A stretch of 64,000 nucleotides of DNA. Origin: Thalassobium sp. (GTDB taxonomy: Bacteria; Pseudomonadota; Gammaproteobacteria; Pseudomonadales; Oceanobacteraceae). The notes under the pieces were generated by a model. It was given only the letters and a program-made list of their open reading frames with translations. It made no database searches and had not been told where the DNA came from. Below, piece by piece: positions 17,987 to 27,540 of the stretch (within the stretch, counting starts at the first letter, position 1; each line of letters opens with the position of its first letter). Position numbers and translations under genes: made by a program. The stretch is from NCBI GenBank assembly GCA_002733205.1, contig NVUW01000001.1, forward strand, positions 744,001 through 808,000. The letters run 5' to 3'.

Positions 17987-18037
17987 TGAGCTATGGCTTT
18001 TATAACGATAAAAATAACAGGGTTTCGGCGAAGCATT

Positions 18038-19684
18038 ATGCGCATTCTTTTCCTATTCATTTTTCTGGTGCCAGGGTTGGCCAGCGCACAGTTGGCTCAA
18101 AACCTGTTTCTGGATACCAAGGCCATGTCGCTGGGTAATGCTGTTACAGCAGACCCGGTTGGGATTATGGATATTCATTTTAACCCTGCGGGTCTTACCA
18201 AGCTTGAAGGGCGGCAGATTCAGATTCAGCTGATGAATATTCTGCTCTCGTCGGAGGCAAAATTCAGCTTGCCGGATGATTATAATGCCGACGATGCCGG
18301 TTTGCTGGATATCAGCAAAGATCCTATTTTGGGCAGTGATGGCACCGCTGAAAGTCATGCTACGGCAGCGGCCTATATTCCGGGTATTGGTCTGATGCCG
18401 ATGACCTTGCCAGTGCTGACACTGCCAACCGGTGGCGTTTCTATTCAACCGCCGGGTTCGCGCTTTACCTTTGCCAATGCCGTTTATGCGCCTATGGCAG
18501 CGGGCTTTGCCAAGGACGATAACGACCCGGGCCGTTATCAGGCCAAGCAGGTTGCTTTACAGCGCTTTACGTATTTATCGCCTTCATTTGGCTATAAAGT
18601 CACCGATGAGTTTTCGGTAGGTGCCAGCTTCCTGTTTTCTCATCAGGCCGTTGCTGTTGTGCAGGATCTTCGGGCGCCGAGTGTTCTGATTGGTGTGCTT
18701 GAGCAGTTACAGACGGCTTTTGGATGTTTCGATGATAATGGTAATCCAACGGGTAATGATCCTCTGGCACCATTGATCACACTGTGTGGTGGTAAGGTCG
18801 GGCCTTATGAAGATGTTGGCACGCTGAAAATTGTGACCGAAGAAAGCCTGTCACCGTCATTCAACCTTGGCTTTTTATGGGAACCTGCCGATTGGTTCGC
18901 CTTCGGTGTTGGCTATCAGAGTGAAGCTGTATCTCATCTGAAAGGGACTTACGACCTGGAGTACACCGATGAGTTTGCTGATTTCTTCCGCACCTTTCGT
19001 TCATCCATTATTGGTGCCATTGGCGGAGCCATTTTCTCGCTGCCAACCGGTGTGAAAAAAGAAAGTGGTCATGTGTCGACCGAGCTGACGTATCCGCAGC
19101 ATTTTCAAACCGGTGTTAAATTCCGCTTTCTGGATAAATACCAGTTAAACATGGATGCAGGCTGGACCGATTATGATAAATGGGATGCGCTTGAATTCGA
19201 ATTTGACCGTCAGGTGAGCTTTCTCAGTACGGCGAAAACCCTTGCACCAACATTGGTAACCGATACGTCTTTACGCCAGCCGCTGAATTACAAAAGCGTG
19301 TGGAGCTTCGGCTTTGGTATGCAGTATGACCTGAATTCGCGGGTAAAACTTCGCCTGGGCTATGAGCCGCGTAAGAGTTCTATTCCCGATGATGCGCGCA
19401 GCATTCAGGCTCCATTGGGCTTCGCCAAACTTTATAGTGTGGGTATGGGCTACCAGTGGGACATGGATACGGTGGTGGATTTGTCACTGAGTTTCATGCA
19501 GTCTAAAGAAACCATTCTCGCCGACCCTCAGAATGCTGAGTCGACCGGCGAATATCCTAACTCCAGTGATGCCATTAACCGTAACTGTCTGACATGTACC
19601 GTAACCAACCCTTATCCGGGTCTGGATGTAGACACCAAGCTGACCATCGGTGCAGCGGGTATCAGCTTCCGTACCAAATTCTGA
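18038..19684 (+). CDS. OmpP1/FadL-family outer-membrane protein of the fil-like cluster
   Basis: A 548-residue barrel protein with a signal peptide (MRILFLFIFLVPGLASA). After it comes the FadL-type start AMSLGNAVTADPVGIMDIHF (about 33-52), with NPAGL, and then many strands; the end GISFRTKF finishes in Phe, as outer-membrane barrels do. FadL-type barrels move hydrophobic molecules. The longer start at 17993 would give a signal peptide with a 15-residue basic extension and cannot be excluded. It follows the previous barrel gene by 51 bases and overlaps the next frame. Two Cys-containing segments (CFDDNG/LCGGK and NCLTCTVTN) may form disulfides outside the membrane. Confidence 0.8.
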   Translation: MRILFLFIFLVPGLASAQLAQNLFLDTKAMSLGNAVTADPVGIMDIHFNPAGLTKLEGRQIQIQLMNILLSSEAKFSLPDDYNADDAGLLDISKDPILGSDGTAESHATAAAYIPGIGLMPMTLPVLTLPTGGVSIQPPGSRFTFANAVYAPMAAGFAKDDNDPGRYQAKQVALQRFTYLSPSFGYKVTDEFSVGASFLFSHQAVAVVQDLRAPSVLIGVLEQLQTAFGCFDDNGNPTGNDPLAPLITLCGGKVGPYEDVGTLKIVTEESLSPSFNLGFLWEPADWFAFGVGYQSEAVSHLKGTYDLEYTDEFADFFRTFRSSIIGAIGGAIFSLPTGVKKESGHVSTELTYPQHFQTGVKFRFLDKYQLNMDAGWTDYDKWDALEFEFDRQVSFLSTAKTLAPTLVTDTSLRQPLNYKSVWSFGFGMQYDLNSRVKLRLGYEPRKSSIPDDARSIQAPLGFAKLYSVGMGYQWDMDTVVDLSLSFMQSKETILADPQNAESTGEYPNSSDAINRNCLTCTVTNPYPGLDVDTKLTIGAAGISFRTKF

Positions 19685-20514
19685 TCGTACTCTGTTTGGC
19701 TCTGGCATTTTCTGTCAGGGCCGAGCAGGAGTATTTCACCTGGGTGGATGAGCAGGGTCGCATCCATAACACCGTTAAGCCCGCTTCCGAGACAAGTAAA
19801 CCCCCGGTAACCCCTGCAGCCGAACAGCAGGCGGATGATTTCTTAACAGAAGAAGAATTCCAGAAAAAACTGGCCAAAGATAAAGAAGATAATCCGCCAT
19901 TCTTTACCTGGATTGATGCCCAGGGGCGCTTGCAGAGCCAGGAAATCCCTCAGCTGAATATCGAAGTTGAAGAGCTTTCGCAGTTGCAGTCGGCGGATCA
20001 CTCATTGCTGCCGCCATTGCGCGTGGCGGCGAATATTCGCGATTCAGGCTGTTGTGTGCGCTACCAACATTTTTTCAAAGACACTATTCCTGAATATAAG
20101 TCGGTACTGTTTTCGCAGGTACAGCTGTCGGTGCCGTTTAAAACACGTTCTGGTGACAAGGCAGCGTGGTATTTTCGTTTGCCTGAGTCCTCCCTTGTGT
20201 TGTCGGAAAGATCGTCGGAAAAATCACCGCCAGAGCCGCGCAGGCTGACATTACATCTGCGCGATAATGACGGCCTTCAGGGGCCGGCCCCGGTAGCCTT
20301 AATCGCTTTAGATAAGCAATTGCAGCCGCTGTATTTTATCCCGCAGCTGATTACCCAGAGCTATTTATCGACCTGGCGTTCAAGTGCTTATCAGGAAAGC
20401 CTGATCAACATTCTTGATGCCGATGTCTCTGCTTTCATTATTTATTTTCCGCAATCCGCACCCGCCTCCGTTTCGTTGCAGGTAGAATGGGTTTATGGAA
20501 AAACATCAGATTAA
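19594..20514 (+). CDS. Periplasmic protein with two WVDEQGR-type motifs and a MalM-like C-terminal domain
   Basis: A protein of up to 306 residues. The hydrophobic stretch ILIVLCLALAFSVRA (about 29-43) is a signal peptide cut before EQEY. Two copies of a DUF4124-like motif follow: YFTWVDEQGRIHN (about 47-59) and FFTWIDAQGRLQS (about 103-115). The C-terminal 130 residues show LTLHLRDN and PVALIALDKQLQPLYFIPQ, a pattern like MalM, the periplasmic protein of the maltose operon; this is judged by eye. The start is unclear: the ATG at 19594 overlaps the barrel gene by 91 bases and gives a long N terminus, while the signal core begins at ATT or CTG (19678-19681). Position fits a FilE-like partner. 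Confidence 0.68.
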   Translation: MYRNQPLSGSGCRHQADHRCSGYQLPYQILIVLCLALAFSVRAEQEYFTWVDEQGRIHNTVKPASETSKPPVTPAAEQQADDFLTEEEFQKKLAKDKEDNPPFFTWIDAQGRLQSQEIPQLNIEVEELSQLQSADHSLLPPLRVAANIRDSGCCVRYQHFFKDTIPEYKSVLFSQVQLSVPFKTRSGDKAAWYFRLPESSLVLSERSSEKSPPEPRRLTLHLRDNDGLQGPAPVALIALDKQLQPLYFIPQLITQSYLSTWRSSAYQESLINILDADVSAFIIYFPQSAPASVSLQVEWVYGKTSD

Positions 20515-21343
20515 TTGCCGCACGGCAAGCTGTCAGCAGCATGCTTTGTTGCTTCAGTACCCATCGTTACACGAAGTATCCGCCTCACGGCGTTTGTTGC
20601 TGCTGCATGGTGCTGGTGTGCCGGGTGAGGTTACCTGGACGTACATCGCTAATTATCTCAGTGAGTGGGATGAGATCTTAATTCCGGATTTTGCCGGAAT
20701 GGGGCGTTCAGCATTTTTTGCCCAGACCGCTCCACGGCTGAGCGATTATGTTGTCCAGATTCATGAGCTGTGTGAGGCCCTCGATTGGACAGAATTTGAT
20801 ATTGCCGGCTATTCATTCGGCGGCATGGTTGCTGTGCGTTACCTGCAGCAATTTGGCGCACGGGGTTTGTGTTTTTTACTGGAACCAGCGATGTTGTTTT
20901 CCGCCGATTGCCACAAAACTCAGCAGAAGGCGGATGATTATCTGACCGTAGCAGACCGGGTTGAGCACAATCCGCAGGATGCCGATGCGTATTTAGATTT
21001 TCTCGAGTCGGTGTCGCCACAGCGGGTACGGAATGAAAAAGTGGATCGCTTAACCATTGCCCGCCTTCAGGAAAACAGTGTTGGGTTTGCGCAGGCGTTA
21101 AGGGCTGTGAGTCAGGTTTTGCTTGATGAATGTTCAACCTATGCCAGCTGGATAGCGCCCTGGCCAGGGATCAGTTTTGTCGGTGGATTGAGTCACGCCA
21201 CCATGCTGGGGCGTCATCGTTTACTGGCCGAGCAAAGTGCCGACTGGCAATGCCATGTGGTAGCGAATGCGGATCACAGTCTGGTGTTTACCAAGCCACG
21301 TTCCATTGCCAAGGTGATGAATGAGCGTCGCCAGCAGGGCTGA
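20495..21343 (+). CDS. Alpha/beta-hydrolase at the end of the fil-like cluster
   Basis: A 282-residue alpha/beta-hydrolase. LLLLHGAGVPG (about 34-44) is the oxyanion segment, AGYSFGGM (about 104-111) holds the nucleophile Ser, and ADHSLVF (about 261-267) the catalytic His. No signal peptide is visible, so it is cytoplasmic. It overlaps the preceding gene by 20 bases, which suggests translational coupling and common transcription. The substrate is not known; esterase or lipase action on a small ester is the family default. It ends 17 bases before convergent ppsR with no terminator between. Confidence 0.82.
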   Translation: MEKHQINCRTASCQQHALLLQYPSLHEVSASRRLLLLHGAGVPGEVTWTYIANYLSEWDEILIPDFAGMGRSAFFAQTAPRLSDYVVQIHELCEALDWTEFDIAGYSFGGMVAVRYLQQFGARGLCFLLEPAMLFSADCHKTQQKADDYLTVADRVEHNPQDADAYLDFLESVSPQRVRNEKVDRLTIARLQENSVGFAQALRAVSQVLLDECSTYASWIAPWPGISFVGGLSHATMLGRHRLLAEQSADWQCHVVANADHSLVFTKPRSIAKVMNERRQQG

Positions 21344-21359
21344 CGACGCCGGGTCTTCT

Positions 21360-22181
21360 TCAGCTCTGCAGGCGACGCTGCAGGCCGGTCTCAGCCATAA
21401 TGCGCGTCGATATTTCTTCAATTGAGCGGTCAGTAGTGCTCAGGAACGGAATCTGCTCACGCTGATACAGCATCTCAACTTCATCAATTTCGTGATAACA
21501 CTGCTTCAGAGATGCATAACGGCTGTTGGCGCGGCGTTCGTTACGGATGGCGGCCAGTCGGTCCGGGTCGATGGTCAGGCCAAACAATTTATGACGGTGC
21601 TGTTGCAGGCTCGCAGGCACCTTAAGATCGGCCATGTCTTCTTCAGTCAGCGGATAATTTGCCGCTTTAATACCAAACTGCATCGCCAGGTACAGGCAGG
21701 TTGGCGTTTTGCCGGAGCGGGATACGCCCACCAGAATAATATCGGCTTCGGCGTATTGGCGGGTGCGGGCACCATCGTCGTTATCCAGCGCAAAGTTGAC
21801 GGCATCAATGCGTGCCAGATAGCTGGTACTGGTGGTTGATGAGTGCGATTTTCCCACACTGTAAGACGACTCAACCTTCAGTTCGGCTTCCAGTGGCGCC
21901 AGAAACGCAGCGAAAATATCAACCTTAAGAGCATTGGCGGAATCAATAATGGTGCGTATTTTTTTGTCGACGATGGTGTCGAACACAATGGCTGGCGCGC
22001 CACTGCTTTCTGCGGCCAGATTAATTTTGGCAACGGCCTTCTCGGCTTTTTCGATCGAGTCAATGTAGGGTAGGGTAATGCGCTCAAATTCAATCGCTTC
22101 AAATTGAGCCAGCAGGCTGTTACCCAGCGTTTCGGCGGTGATGCCTGTGCCGTCGGAGATAAAGTAGGCGGTTCGCTTCAT
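21360..22181 (-). CDS. ppsR: PpsR, PEP synthase regulatory kinase/phosphorylase (DUF299)
   Basis: A 273-residue protein of the bifunctional pyruvate,phosphate dikinase regulator family. It starts [20 protein letters not shown] (about 6-25) and has the P-loop [16 protein letters not shown] (about 149-164). The family inactivates PEP synthase by ADP-dependent phosphorylation and reactivates it by phosphorolysis. The target gene ppsA is directly divergent. Start set at 22181 (MKRTAYF); the longer frame to 22277 runs into the ppsA leader. Length matches E. coli PpsR (277). Confidence 0.95.
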   Translation of the reverse strand: MKRTAYFISDGTGITAETLGNSLLAQFEAIEFERITLPYIDSIEKAEKAVAKINLAAESSGAPAIVFDTIVDKKIRTIIDSANALKVDIFAAFLAPLEAELKVESSYSVGKSHSSTTSTSYLARIDAVNFALDNDDGARTRQYAEADIILVGVSRSGKTPTCLYLAMQFGIKAANYPLTEEDMADLKVPASLQQHRHKLFGLTIDPDRLAAIRNERRANSRYASLKQCYHEIDEVEMLYQREQIPFLSTTDRSIEEISTRIMAETGLQRRLQS

Positions 22182-22305
22182 GTGGAAATTTGTTCCCTCT
22201 GCCCTTAGTATTACGCAGCCATTCGCCGCATCAGGCGATTTTAGGTGATTATGCCCTGTGTGGCGAGAACAGTGCACAGGCGTTGGACATTACAGGAGAA
22301 AGACG

Positions 22306-24675
22306 TTGACAGATTACGTACTCTGGTTTGATCAGGTATCCATGGGCGATGTTGAGCGGGTTGGTGGAAAGAACGCCTCGCTCGGGGAAATGATCAGCAA
22401 CCTGACCAGCGCCGGAGTGTCCGTGCCCAACGGTTTTGCCACCACCGCCGACGCCTATCGTGAATTCTTAAGCCATGAAGGTCTGGATGTCCGCATTCAG
22501 GAAGCGCTGGATCATCTGAATGTTGATGATATCCGCGCGCTGACCGAAACCGGCGCCAAAATCCGCAACTGGATTCTGGAAGCGCCGCTGCCGCCGCAAT
22601 TGGAAGCCGATGTCCGTACCGCGTTTGCCAAACTGCAGGAAGGCAATGAATCCATGGCCGTTGCTGTACGTTCTTCCGCCACCGCTGAAGATTTACCCGA
22701 TGCGTCATTCGCCGGCCAACAGGAAACTCACCTTAATATCGTCGGTATTGATAACGTTCTGCATGCGATCCGTGACGTGTTCGCTTCTTTATTTAATGAC
22801 CGTGCAATTGCCTACCGTGACCATCAGGGCTTTGACCACCATAAAGTGGCACTGTCTGCCGGTATACAGCGCATGGTGCGTTCAGAAACCGCCTCCAGTG
22901 GCGTGATGTTTACGCTGGATACCGAGTCTGGTTTTGATCAGGTCGTGTTCGTAACGTCGTCTTACGGCCTGGGCGAAACCGTGGTTCAGGGGGCTGTAAA
23001 CCCGGATGAATTCTACGTTCATAAGAACAATCTGACGGCTGGCCGCCCGGCCATTCTGCGCCGCAACCTCGGTGCCAAAGCCATTAAAATGGTTTACAAC
23101 AAAGAAGCGGCTGTTGGTAAATCGGTAGAAACCCAGCGGGTTGATCGCGAACTGCGTCAGGTGTTTTCCATCAATGATGCGGAAATCGAAAATCTGGCCC
23201 GTCAGGCGATGATTATTGAAAAGCATTACGGCCGCCCGATGGATATCGAATGGGCTAAAGACGGTGACGACCAGCAGTTGTATATCGTCCAGGCGCGTCC
23301 GGAAACCGTAAAAAGTCGTGCCAGCAAAAATGTCATGGAACGCTACCTGTTAAAAGAAACCGGCAACGTGCTGGTTGAAGGTCGCTCCATTGGTCACCGC
23401 ATTGGCAAAGGTAAAGTGCGCGTCATTAAAAGCATCGATCAGATGGATCAGGTGCAGGAAGGCGATGTGCTGGTTGCCGATATGACCGACCCGGATTGGG
23501 AACCGGTCATGAAACGCTCGGCGGCCATCGTGACCAACCGTGGTGGCCGTACCTGTCACGCTGCGATCATTGCGCGTGAACTGGGTATCCCGGCGGTGGT
23601 AGGTTGTGAAGATGCCACCTCTAAGTTGCAGGATGGTCAGGACGTAACGGTATCCTGTGCCGAAGGTGACACCGGATTTGTTTACGAAGGCGCACTGGAT
23701 TTTGATATCCGTACCAACAGCGTTGATCAGATGCCGGACCTGCCATTCAAAATCATGATGAACGTCGGTAACCCGGATCGTGCCTTCGACTTCCAGGGCC
23801 TGCCGAATGCCGGCGTGGGTCTGGCGCGTCTCGAATTTATTATTAACCGCATGATTGGCGTGCACCCCAAAGCGCTGCTGAATTTCGACAATCTGCCGGA
23901 AGAAGTAAAGCCAACGGTCGAACGCCGTATCTCCGGTTACGCCGGCCCGGTGGATTTCTACGTTGAGAAACTGGTGGAAGGTATTTCCACGCTGGCGGCG
24001 GCTTTCTGGCCCAAGCGCGTGATCGTGCGGTTATCTGACTTTAAATCCAACGAATACGCCAACCTGATTGGCGGGCGTTTATATGAGCCGGAAGAAGAAA
24101 ACCCGATGCTGGGCTTCCGTGGCGCATCGCGCTACATCTCGAAAAACTTCCGCGACTGTTTCGAGCTTGAGTGCCGCGCGATGAAAAAAGTCCGCAACGA
24201 AATGGGCTTTACCAACGTCGAGATCATGGTGCCGTTTGTACGTACCGTGGGCGAAGCGGAGCAGGTTGTTAATCTGCTGGAAGAAAATGGTCTGAAGCGC
24301 GGCGAGAATGATCTGAAGCTGATCATGATGTGCGAGTTACCAGCCAATGCCATTCTGGCGGAACAGTTCCTTGAGTTTTTTGATGGCTTCTCCGTCGGCT
24401 CCAACGACCTGACTCAGCTGACGCTGGGGCTGGATCGTGATTCCGGCATCATTGCCCATCTGTTCGATGAGCGTAACGAAGCCATTCTGGCGTTGCTGGA
24501 AAATGCTATTAATGCCTGTAAAAAAGCCGGTAAGTACATTGGCATCTGTGGTCAGGGCCCGTCGGACCATCCGGATTTTGCCAAGTGGCTGATGGAGCAC
24601 GGTATCGACAGCGTATCGCTTAACCCGGATTCGGTCATGGATACCTGGTTCTTCCTGGCGGACAAAAATTCCTGA
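22306..24675 (+). CDS. ppsA: Phosphoenolpyruvate synthase PpsA (TTG start)
   Basis: A 789-residue enzyme that makes PEP from pyruvate and ATP for gluconeogenesis. Domains are an N-terminal ATP-binding part ([32 protein letters not shown]), a central swivelling part with the phosphorylated His in [20 protein letters not shown] (about residue 418) and a C-terminal PEP-binding barrel with the catalytic Cys in GICGQGPSD (about 748). The start is TTG at 22306: AGGAG at 22294-22298 is ideally spaced and the protein aligns from LTDYVLWF. Lying beside a propionate pathway, it would help convert its product pyruvate to sugars. ppsR is divergent. Confidence 0.96.
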   Translation: MTDYVLWFDQVSMGDVERVGGKNASLGEMISNLTSAGVSVPNGFATTADAYREFLSHEGLDVRIQEALDHLNVDDIRALTETGAKIRNWILEAPLPPQLEADVRTAFAKLQEGNESMAVAVRSSATAEDLPDASFAGQQETHLNIVGIDNVLHAIRDVFASLFNDRAIAYRDHQGFDHHKVALSAGIQRMVRSETASSGVMFTLDTESGFDQVVFVTSSYGLGETVVQGAVNPDEFYVHKNNLTAGRPAILRRNLGAKAIKMVYNKEAAVGKSVETQRVDRELRQVFSINDAEIENLARQAMIIEKHYGRPMDIEWAKDGDDQQLYIVQARPETVKSRASKNVMERYLLKETGNVLVEGRSIGHRIGKGKVRVIKSIDQMDQVQEGDVLVADMTDPDWEPVMKRSAAIVTNRGGRTCHAAIIARELGIPAVVGCEDATSKLQDGQDVTVSCAEGDTGFVYEGALDFDIRTNSVDQMPDLPFKIMMNVGNPDRAFDFQGLPNAGVGLARLEFIINRMIGVHPKALLNFDNLPEEVKPTVERRISGYAGPVDFYVEKLVEGISTLAAAFWPKRVIVRLSDFKSNEYANLIGGRLYEPEEENPMLGFRGASRYISKNFRDCFELECRAMKKVRNEMGFTNVEIMVPFVRTVGEAEQVVNLLEENGLKRGENDLKLIMMCELPANAILAEQFLEFFDGFSVGSNDLTQLTLGLDRDSGIIAHLFDERNEAILALLENAINACKKAGKYIGICGQGPSDHPDFAKWLMEHGIDSVSLNPDSVMDTWFFLADKNS

Positions 24676-25647
24676 ATGAAAAGCAGCAGTGAATTATTTC
24701 CGGTAAGCCTGCTCAGAGCGGATGTTCTGGGCGATCTTACCGAAGACGTCTATCTGGTAAAACATAACCGCGATCCGGACCGCAGCGTCCAGATCGCGGT
24801 TTCGCATCTTGGCCTGCGTTCACGTTCTGCGCGCAAAGGTCAGCCCCTTGTGCTGTTACATGGCAGTTTTACCAATCGTGGTTTCTGGCTGTCTGATAAG
24901 GGGCAGGGACTGGCGCGCTATCTGCTGGAACAGGGCTTCGATGTCTGGCTGATGGAGCAGCGCGGCCATGGTCTGTCGCCACGCAATCAGGACTATGTGC
25001 GCAACACCCTGGAACGTTATGTGCTCAGCGATATTCCTGCGGTGAACGATTTTGTGCAGGAGCAGAGCGGATATAAACCGGTATGGATTGGCCATTCGCT
25101 CGGTGGTGTCATTATTTCCAGCAGTGTCGCGGCCGGACGCCTGAACGGTGACAACGCCAGCGCCATGGTGCTGCTGGGCACACAGATTGTGCGTCGTCCC
25201 TGGTATTTGTGGCTGCCGTTGACCAGTCTGGTGCTGCGCCTGTTGGTTAAAAGCAAAGCCGAGCTGGATGGCCGTAAGCTGGGTATCGGCCCGGAGAATG
25301 AACCGGCCGGTTTGGTGAACGAATACCTGGCGCGCCACAGTCTGTTTGGCCGTTGGCAAATCCGCAGCGAAAAGCTGAAATTATTGCCCGCCTGGAAGCA
25401 AGGCACCGGGCTGCCTTTGCTTGCGCTGGCCGCCGCCGCGGATAAATCCGATCCGGCGAAAGCCTGTCTGCGCTTTGCCTCGCTGTATGGCGGGGTACAA
25501 AAAGACAGCGTTCTGCTGGGTAAGTCTGAGGGTTTCAGTCGCGATTACGGTCATGTTGATATGGTGGTGAGCAAAGAAGCTGCCACTGAGGTGTGGCCAC
25601 GGATCAGTGGCTGGCTCAGCCAGCTTGGCCAGCAGGTTGACGCCTGA
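24676..25647 (+). CDS. Alpha/beta-hydrolase downstream of ppsA
   Basis: A 323-residue alpha/beta-hydrolase whose ATG directly follows the ppsA stop, so it is translated from the same message. LVLLHGSFTNRGFWLSDKG (about 56-74) is the oxyanion segment, IGHSLGGVI (about 138-146) holds the nucleophile Ser, and YGHVDMV (about 292-298) the catalytic His. No signal peptide is seen. The family resembles lipases and serine aminopeptidases; substrate unknown. It overlaps nothing and is followed by an oxidoreductase gene one base later. Confidence 0.85.
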   Translation: MKSSSELFPVSLLRADVLGDLTEDVYLVKHNRDPDRSVQIAVSHLGLRSRSARKGQPLVLLHGSFTNRGFWLSDKGQGLARYLLEQGFDVWLMEQRGHGLSPRNQDYVRNTLERYVLSDIPAVNDFVQEQSGYKPVWIGHSLGGVIISSSVAAGRLNGDNASAMVLLGTQIVRRPWYLWLPLTSLVLRLLVKSKAELDGRKLGIGPENEPAGLVNEYLARHSLFGRWQIRSEKLKLLPAWKQGTGLPLLALAAAADKSDPAKACLRFASLYGGVQKDSVLLGKSEGFSRDYGHVDMVVSKEAATEVWPRISGWLSQLGQQVDA

Positions 25648-25648
25648 A

Positions 25649-26329
25649 ATGAACACACGACGCCTGTTGCTGACGGGCGGCACCGGGCTGATTGGCCGTG
25701 CCTTGCTGGACAATCTGCTGCTGACGGATTGGGCCGGGCATATATTGTTGCCAGTGCGTCAGCCACAGCAATGGTGCTCTGCATATCCGCAACTGGCGGC
25801 GGACGAGCGCCTTCAGGTGCTGACTTATGACGAACTGTTTGCCAGTCAACAGGCCGTTGATCTGATGTTCTGCGCGCTGGGGACGACTCAGGCCAAAGCC
25901 GGTAAAGCCGGGTTGCGTCAGGTGGATTATCAGCTGGTTGTGGATTGTGCGGCCTGGGCCAAACAGCAGGGCGCTGAGCTGGTATCGGTGGTCAGTGCGC
26001 TGGGCGCCAATAGCCGTTCGCCATTTTTCTACAATCGCGTCAAAGGCGATATGGAACAGGCGCTGGAGCAATTGGGCTTTCCGAGCCTGCATCTGTGGCA
26101 GCCTTCTGTGCTGATCGGCGAGCGTGCAGAGTTTCGTCTGGCAGAACACCTGAGCGGTTGGATATTACGCCTGCCGCTACTTGGCAATGTGCAGGCGCTG
26201 CCTGGAGAACGCATTGCCCGCGCGATGGTTGCGGCGGCGGCTGGTTCTGCGGCGGCGTCTGGTTTGGATCAGGAATCATCCGTTACGCGCTATCGCGTGC
26301 GCGACATTAAGCGTCTGGCCGCAGCCTGA
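25649..26329 (+). CDS. NAD(P)-binding atypical SDR/epimerase-like protein
   Basis: A 226-residue Rossmann-fold protein. [19 protein letters not shown] (about 6-24) is the dinucleotide site, [20 protein letters not shown] (about 74-93) fits the HTATIP2/oxidoreductase subgroup, and VVSALGANS with YNRVKGDME provides the Ser and YxxxK residues. It begins one base after the previous stop and completes a ppsA-hydrolase-oxidoreductase run. Substrate unknown. Start at 25649 is preferred over 25607, which overlaps the hydrolase gene. Confidence 0.85.
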   Translation: MNTRRLLLTGGTGLIGRALLDNLLLTDWAGHILLPVRQPQQWCSAYPQLAADERLQVLTYDELFASQQAVDLMFCALGTTQAKAGKAGLRQVDYQLVVDCAAWAKQQGAELVSVVSALGANSRSPFFYNRVKGDMEQALEQLGFPSLHLWQPSVLIGERAEFRLAEHLSGWILRLPLLGNVQALPGERIARAMVAAAAGSAAASGLDQESSVTRYRVRDIKRLAAA

Positions 26330-26387
26330 GCAGGCTCTGGCAGACAACAGAATTTTATTATCCTCCATCACAAGTAAGGACAAAGAA

Positions 26388-26879
26388 ATGACTCAGTACG
26401 TAACTCCGGACCTGTGCGATGCCTACCCTGAACTGATTCAGGTGGTTGAGCCAATGTTCAACAACTACGGCGGCAATGATTCCTTCGGTGGCGAAATCGT
26501 CACCGTTAAATGCTTTGAAGATAACTCCAAAGTGAAAGAGCTGGTTGATACCGACGGCAAGGGCAAAGTGATGGTTGTGGACGGCGGCGCCTCCATGCGT
26601 CACGCGCTGCTGGGCGATATGCTGGCTGAAAAAGCGGCGAAAAACGGTTGGGAGGGCATCATCGTTTACGGTTGCATCCGTGATGTCGACGTGATCATGC
26701 AGACCGATCTGGGCGTGCAGGCGCTGGCGACTCACCCGCTGAAAACCGACAAACGCGGTCTGGGTGATGTGAACGTTACCGTTAAATTCGGTGGTGTTGA
26801 ATTTGTACCGGGTCACTTTGTGTATGCCGACAACAACGGCATCATCGTGTCTCCTCAGGCGTTGAGCATGCCGGAGTAA
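26388..26879 (+). CDS. rraA: RraA, regulator of RNase E activity A
   Basis: A 163-residue protein of the RraA family: [19 protein letters not shown] (about 6-24), [13 protein letters not shown] (about 35-47), [19 protein letters not shown] (about 64-82) and [10 protein letters not shown] (about 95-104). In E. coli, RraA binds RNase E and inhibits it; RNase E is encoded 11 kb away in this window. Many homologues also have aldolase-like chemistry. AAGGA at 26376-26380 supports the start at 26388; the frame open to 26181 overlaps the upstream gene in another frame. Its terminator has been split by an insertion (26916-27507). Confidence 0.94.
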   Translation: MTQYVTPDLCDAYPELIQVVEPMFNNYGGNDSFGGEIVTVKCFEDNSKVKELVDTDGKGKVMVVDGGASMRHALLGDMLAEKAAKNGWEGIIVYGCIRDVDVIMQTDLGVQALATHPLKTDKRGLGDVNVTVKFGGVEFVPGHFVYADNNGIIVSPQALSMPE

Positions 26880-26915
26880 GGCGGTCTTATACGCATCTGA
26901 GTACGAATAAAAAGC

Positions 26916-26927
26916 CGGCATCACGCC
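26916..26927 (+). repeat. Left 12-bp target-site duplication of the IS4-like element
   Basis: CGGCATCACGCC, repeated exactly at 27496-27507. It is the left arm and loop of the old rraA terminator (AAAAAGCCGGCATCAC). Confidence 0.85.
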
Positions 26928-27495
26928 TAATGCTGTTCACTTAACGTTTTAGATCATTTTGAAACGCCCAGAGCCTCACAGGGGAACTTATCCCCTTGCC
27001 GGCGGGCCGACCCCAGCTTCGCGCTGTGCAGGACTTAATCCGCTCTGAATAATCCTGCGATCTCGGTAACGCGAATAATGGGCCATCCATGGCCCTATTC
27101 GCTCGCCCGGCATCCATGCCGGGACGTACCGGCGCAGCATTATTCAAACCGGCGCCCTGCAGGCGCATTGATTATTCCGCTAAGCAGCTTTTCAGAACGG
27201 ACATTGCTGTTCGATAAAAACGACGTTGCGGCTGAAATAAACCGCGCCTCTGGGCCCGCCGCCATGAGCGATGATTTTTACGATCTGGCTGGCATGGATG
27301 CCAGGCAAGCGTATCCGGCCATGGATGGCCGATATACGCGTGGTCAGTAAAAATCGAGTGAATAAGGATCACGGGCCAGAAAGCGCAAAGCAGGGGCCCG
27401 GGGAGAAGTTCCCCGGATTGGGGCGCAGGGGCTTGCCCCGCAAAGGCTGTTCGAGTTCATTCAGCGCTGGCTGGTTGCTTAAGTGAACAGCATTG
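26928..27495. mobile_element. 568-bp non-autonomous element (MITE-like) with IS4-type ends
   Basis: The ends TAATGCTGTTCACTTAA (26928-26944) and TTAAGTGAACAGCATTG (27479-27495) are inverted repeats matching at 16 of 17 positions. They are flanked by an exact 12-bp direct repeat, the size made by IS4-family transposases, and the tips resemble the IS4 end TAATGCCGATCAGTTAA. No transposase frame exists inside. The interior is itself symmetric: GGGGAACTTATCCCC (26981-26995), GGGCCATCCATGGCCC (27080-27095) and CCCGGCATCCATGCCGGG (27106-27123) on the left are mirrored on the right as CTGGCATGGATGCCAG (27289-27304), CGGCCATGGATGGCCG (27316-27331) and CCGGGGAGAAGTTCCCCGG (27398-27416). It fills the whole gap between rraA and the flavoprotein gene. 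Confidence 0.85.
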
Positions 27496-27517
27496 CGGCA
27501 TCACGCCGGCTTTTTTG
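27496..27517. other. Right target duplication and remnant of the split rraA terminator
   Basis: CGGCATCACGCC (27496-27507) then GGC and six or more T. Joined to the left remnant it rebuilds GCCGGC-ATCAC-GCCGGC flanked by A5 and T6, a full bidirectional terminator. Alone it keeps only a four-pair stem. Confidence 0.8.
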
Positions 27518-27540
27518 TGTCTGGCATTTGCTGTGGCCAG

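Noticed and set aside
26928..27495. Small frames inside the IS4-like element as a transposase
   Set aside because: None has a DDE motif or ribosome site, and all end within hairpin modules; the element is best seen as non-autonomous.
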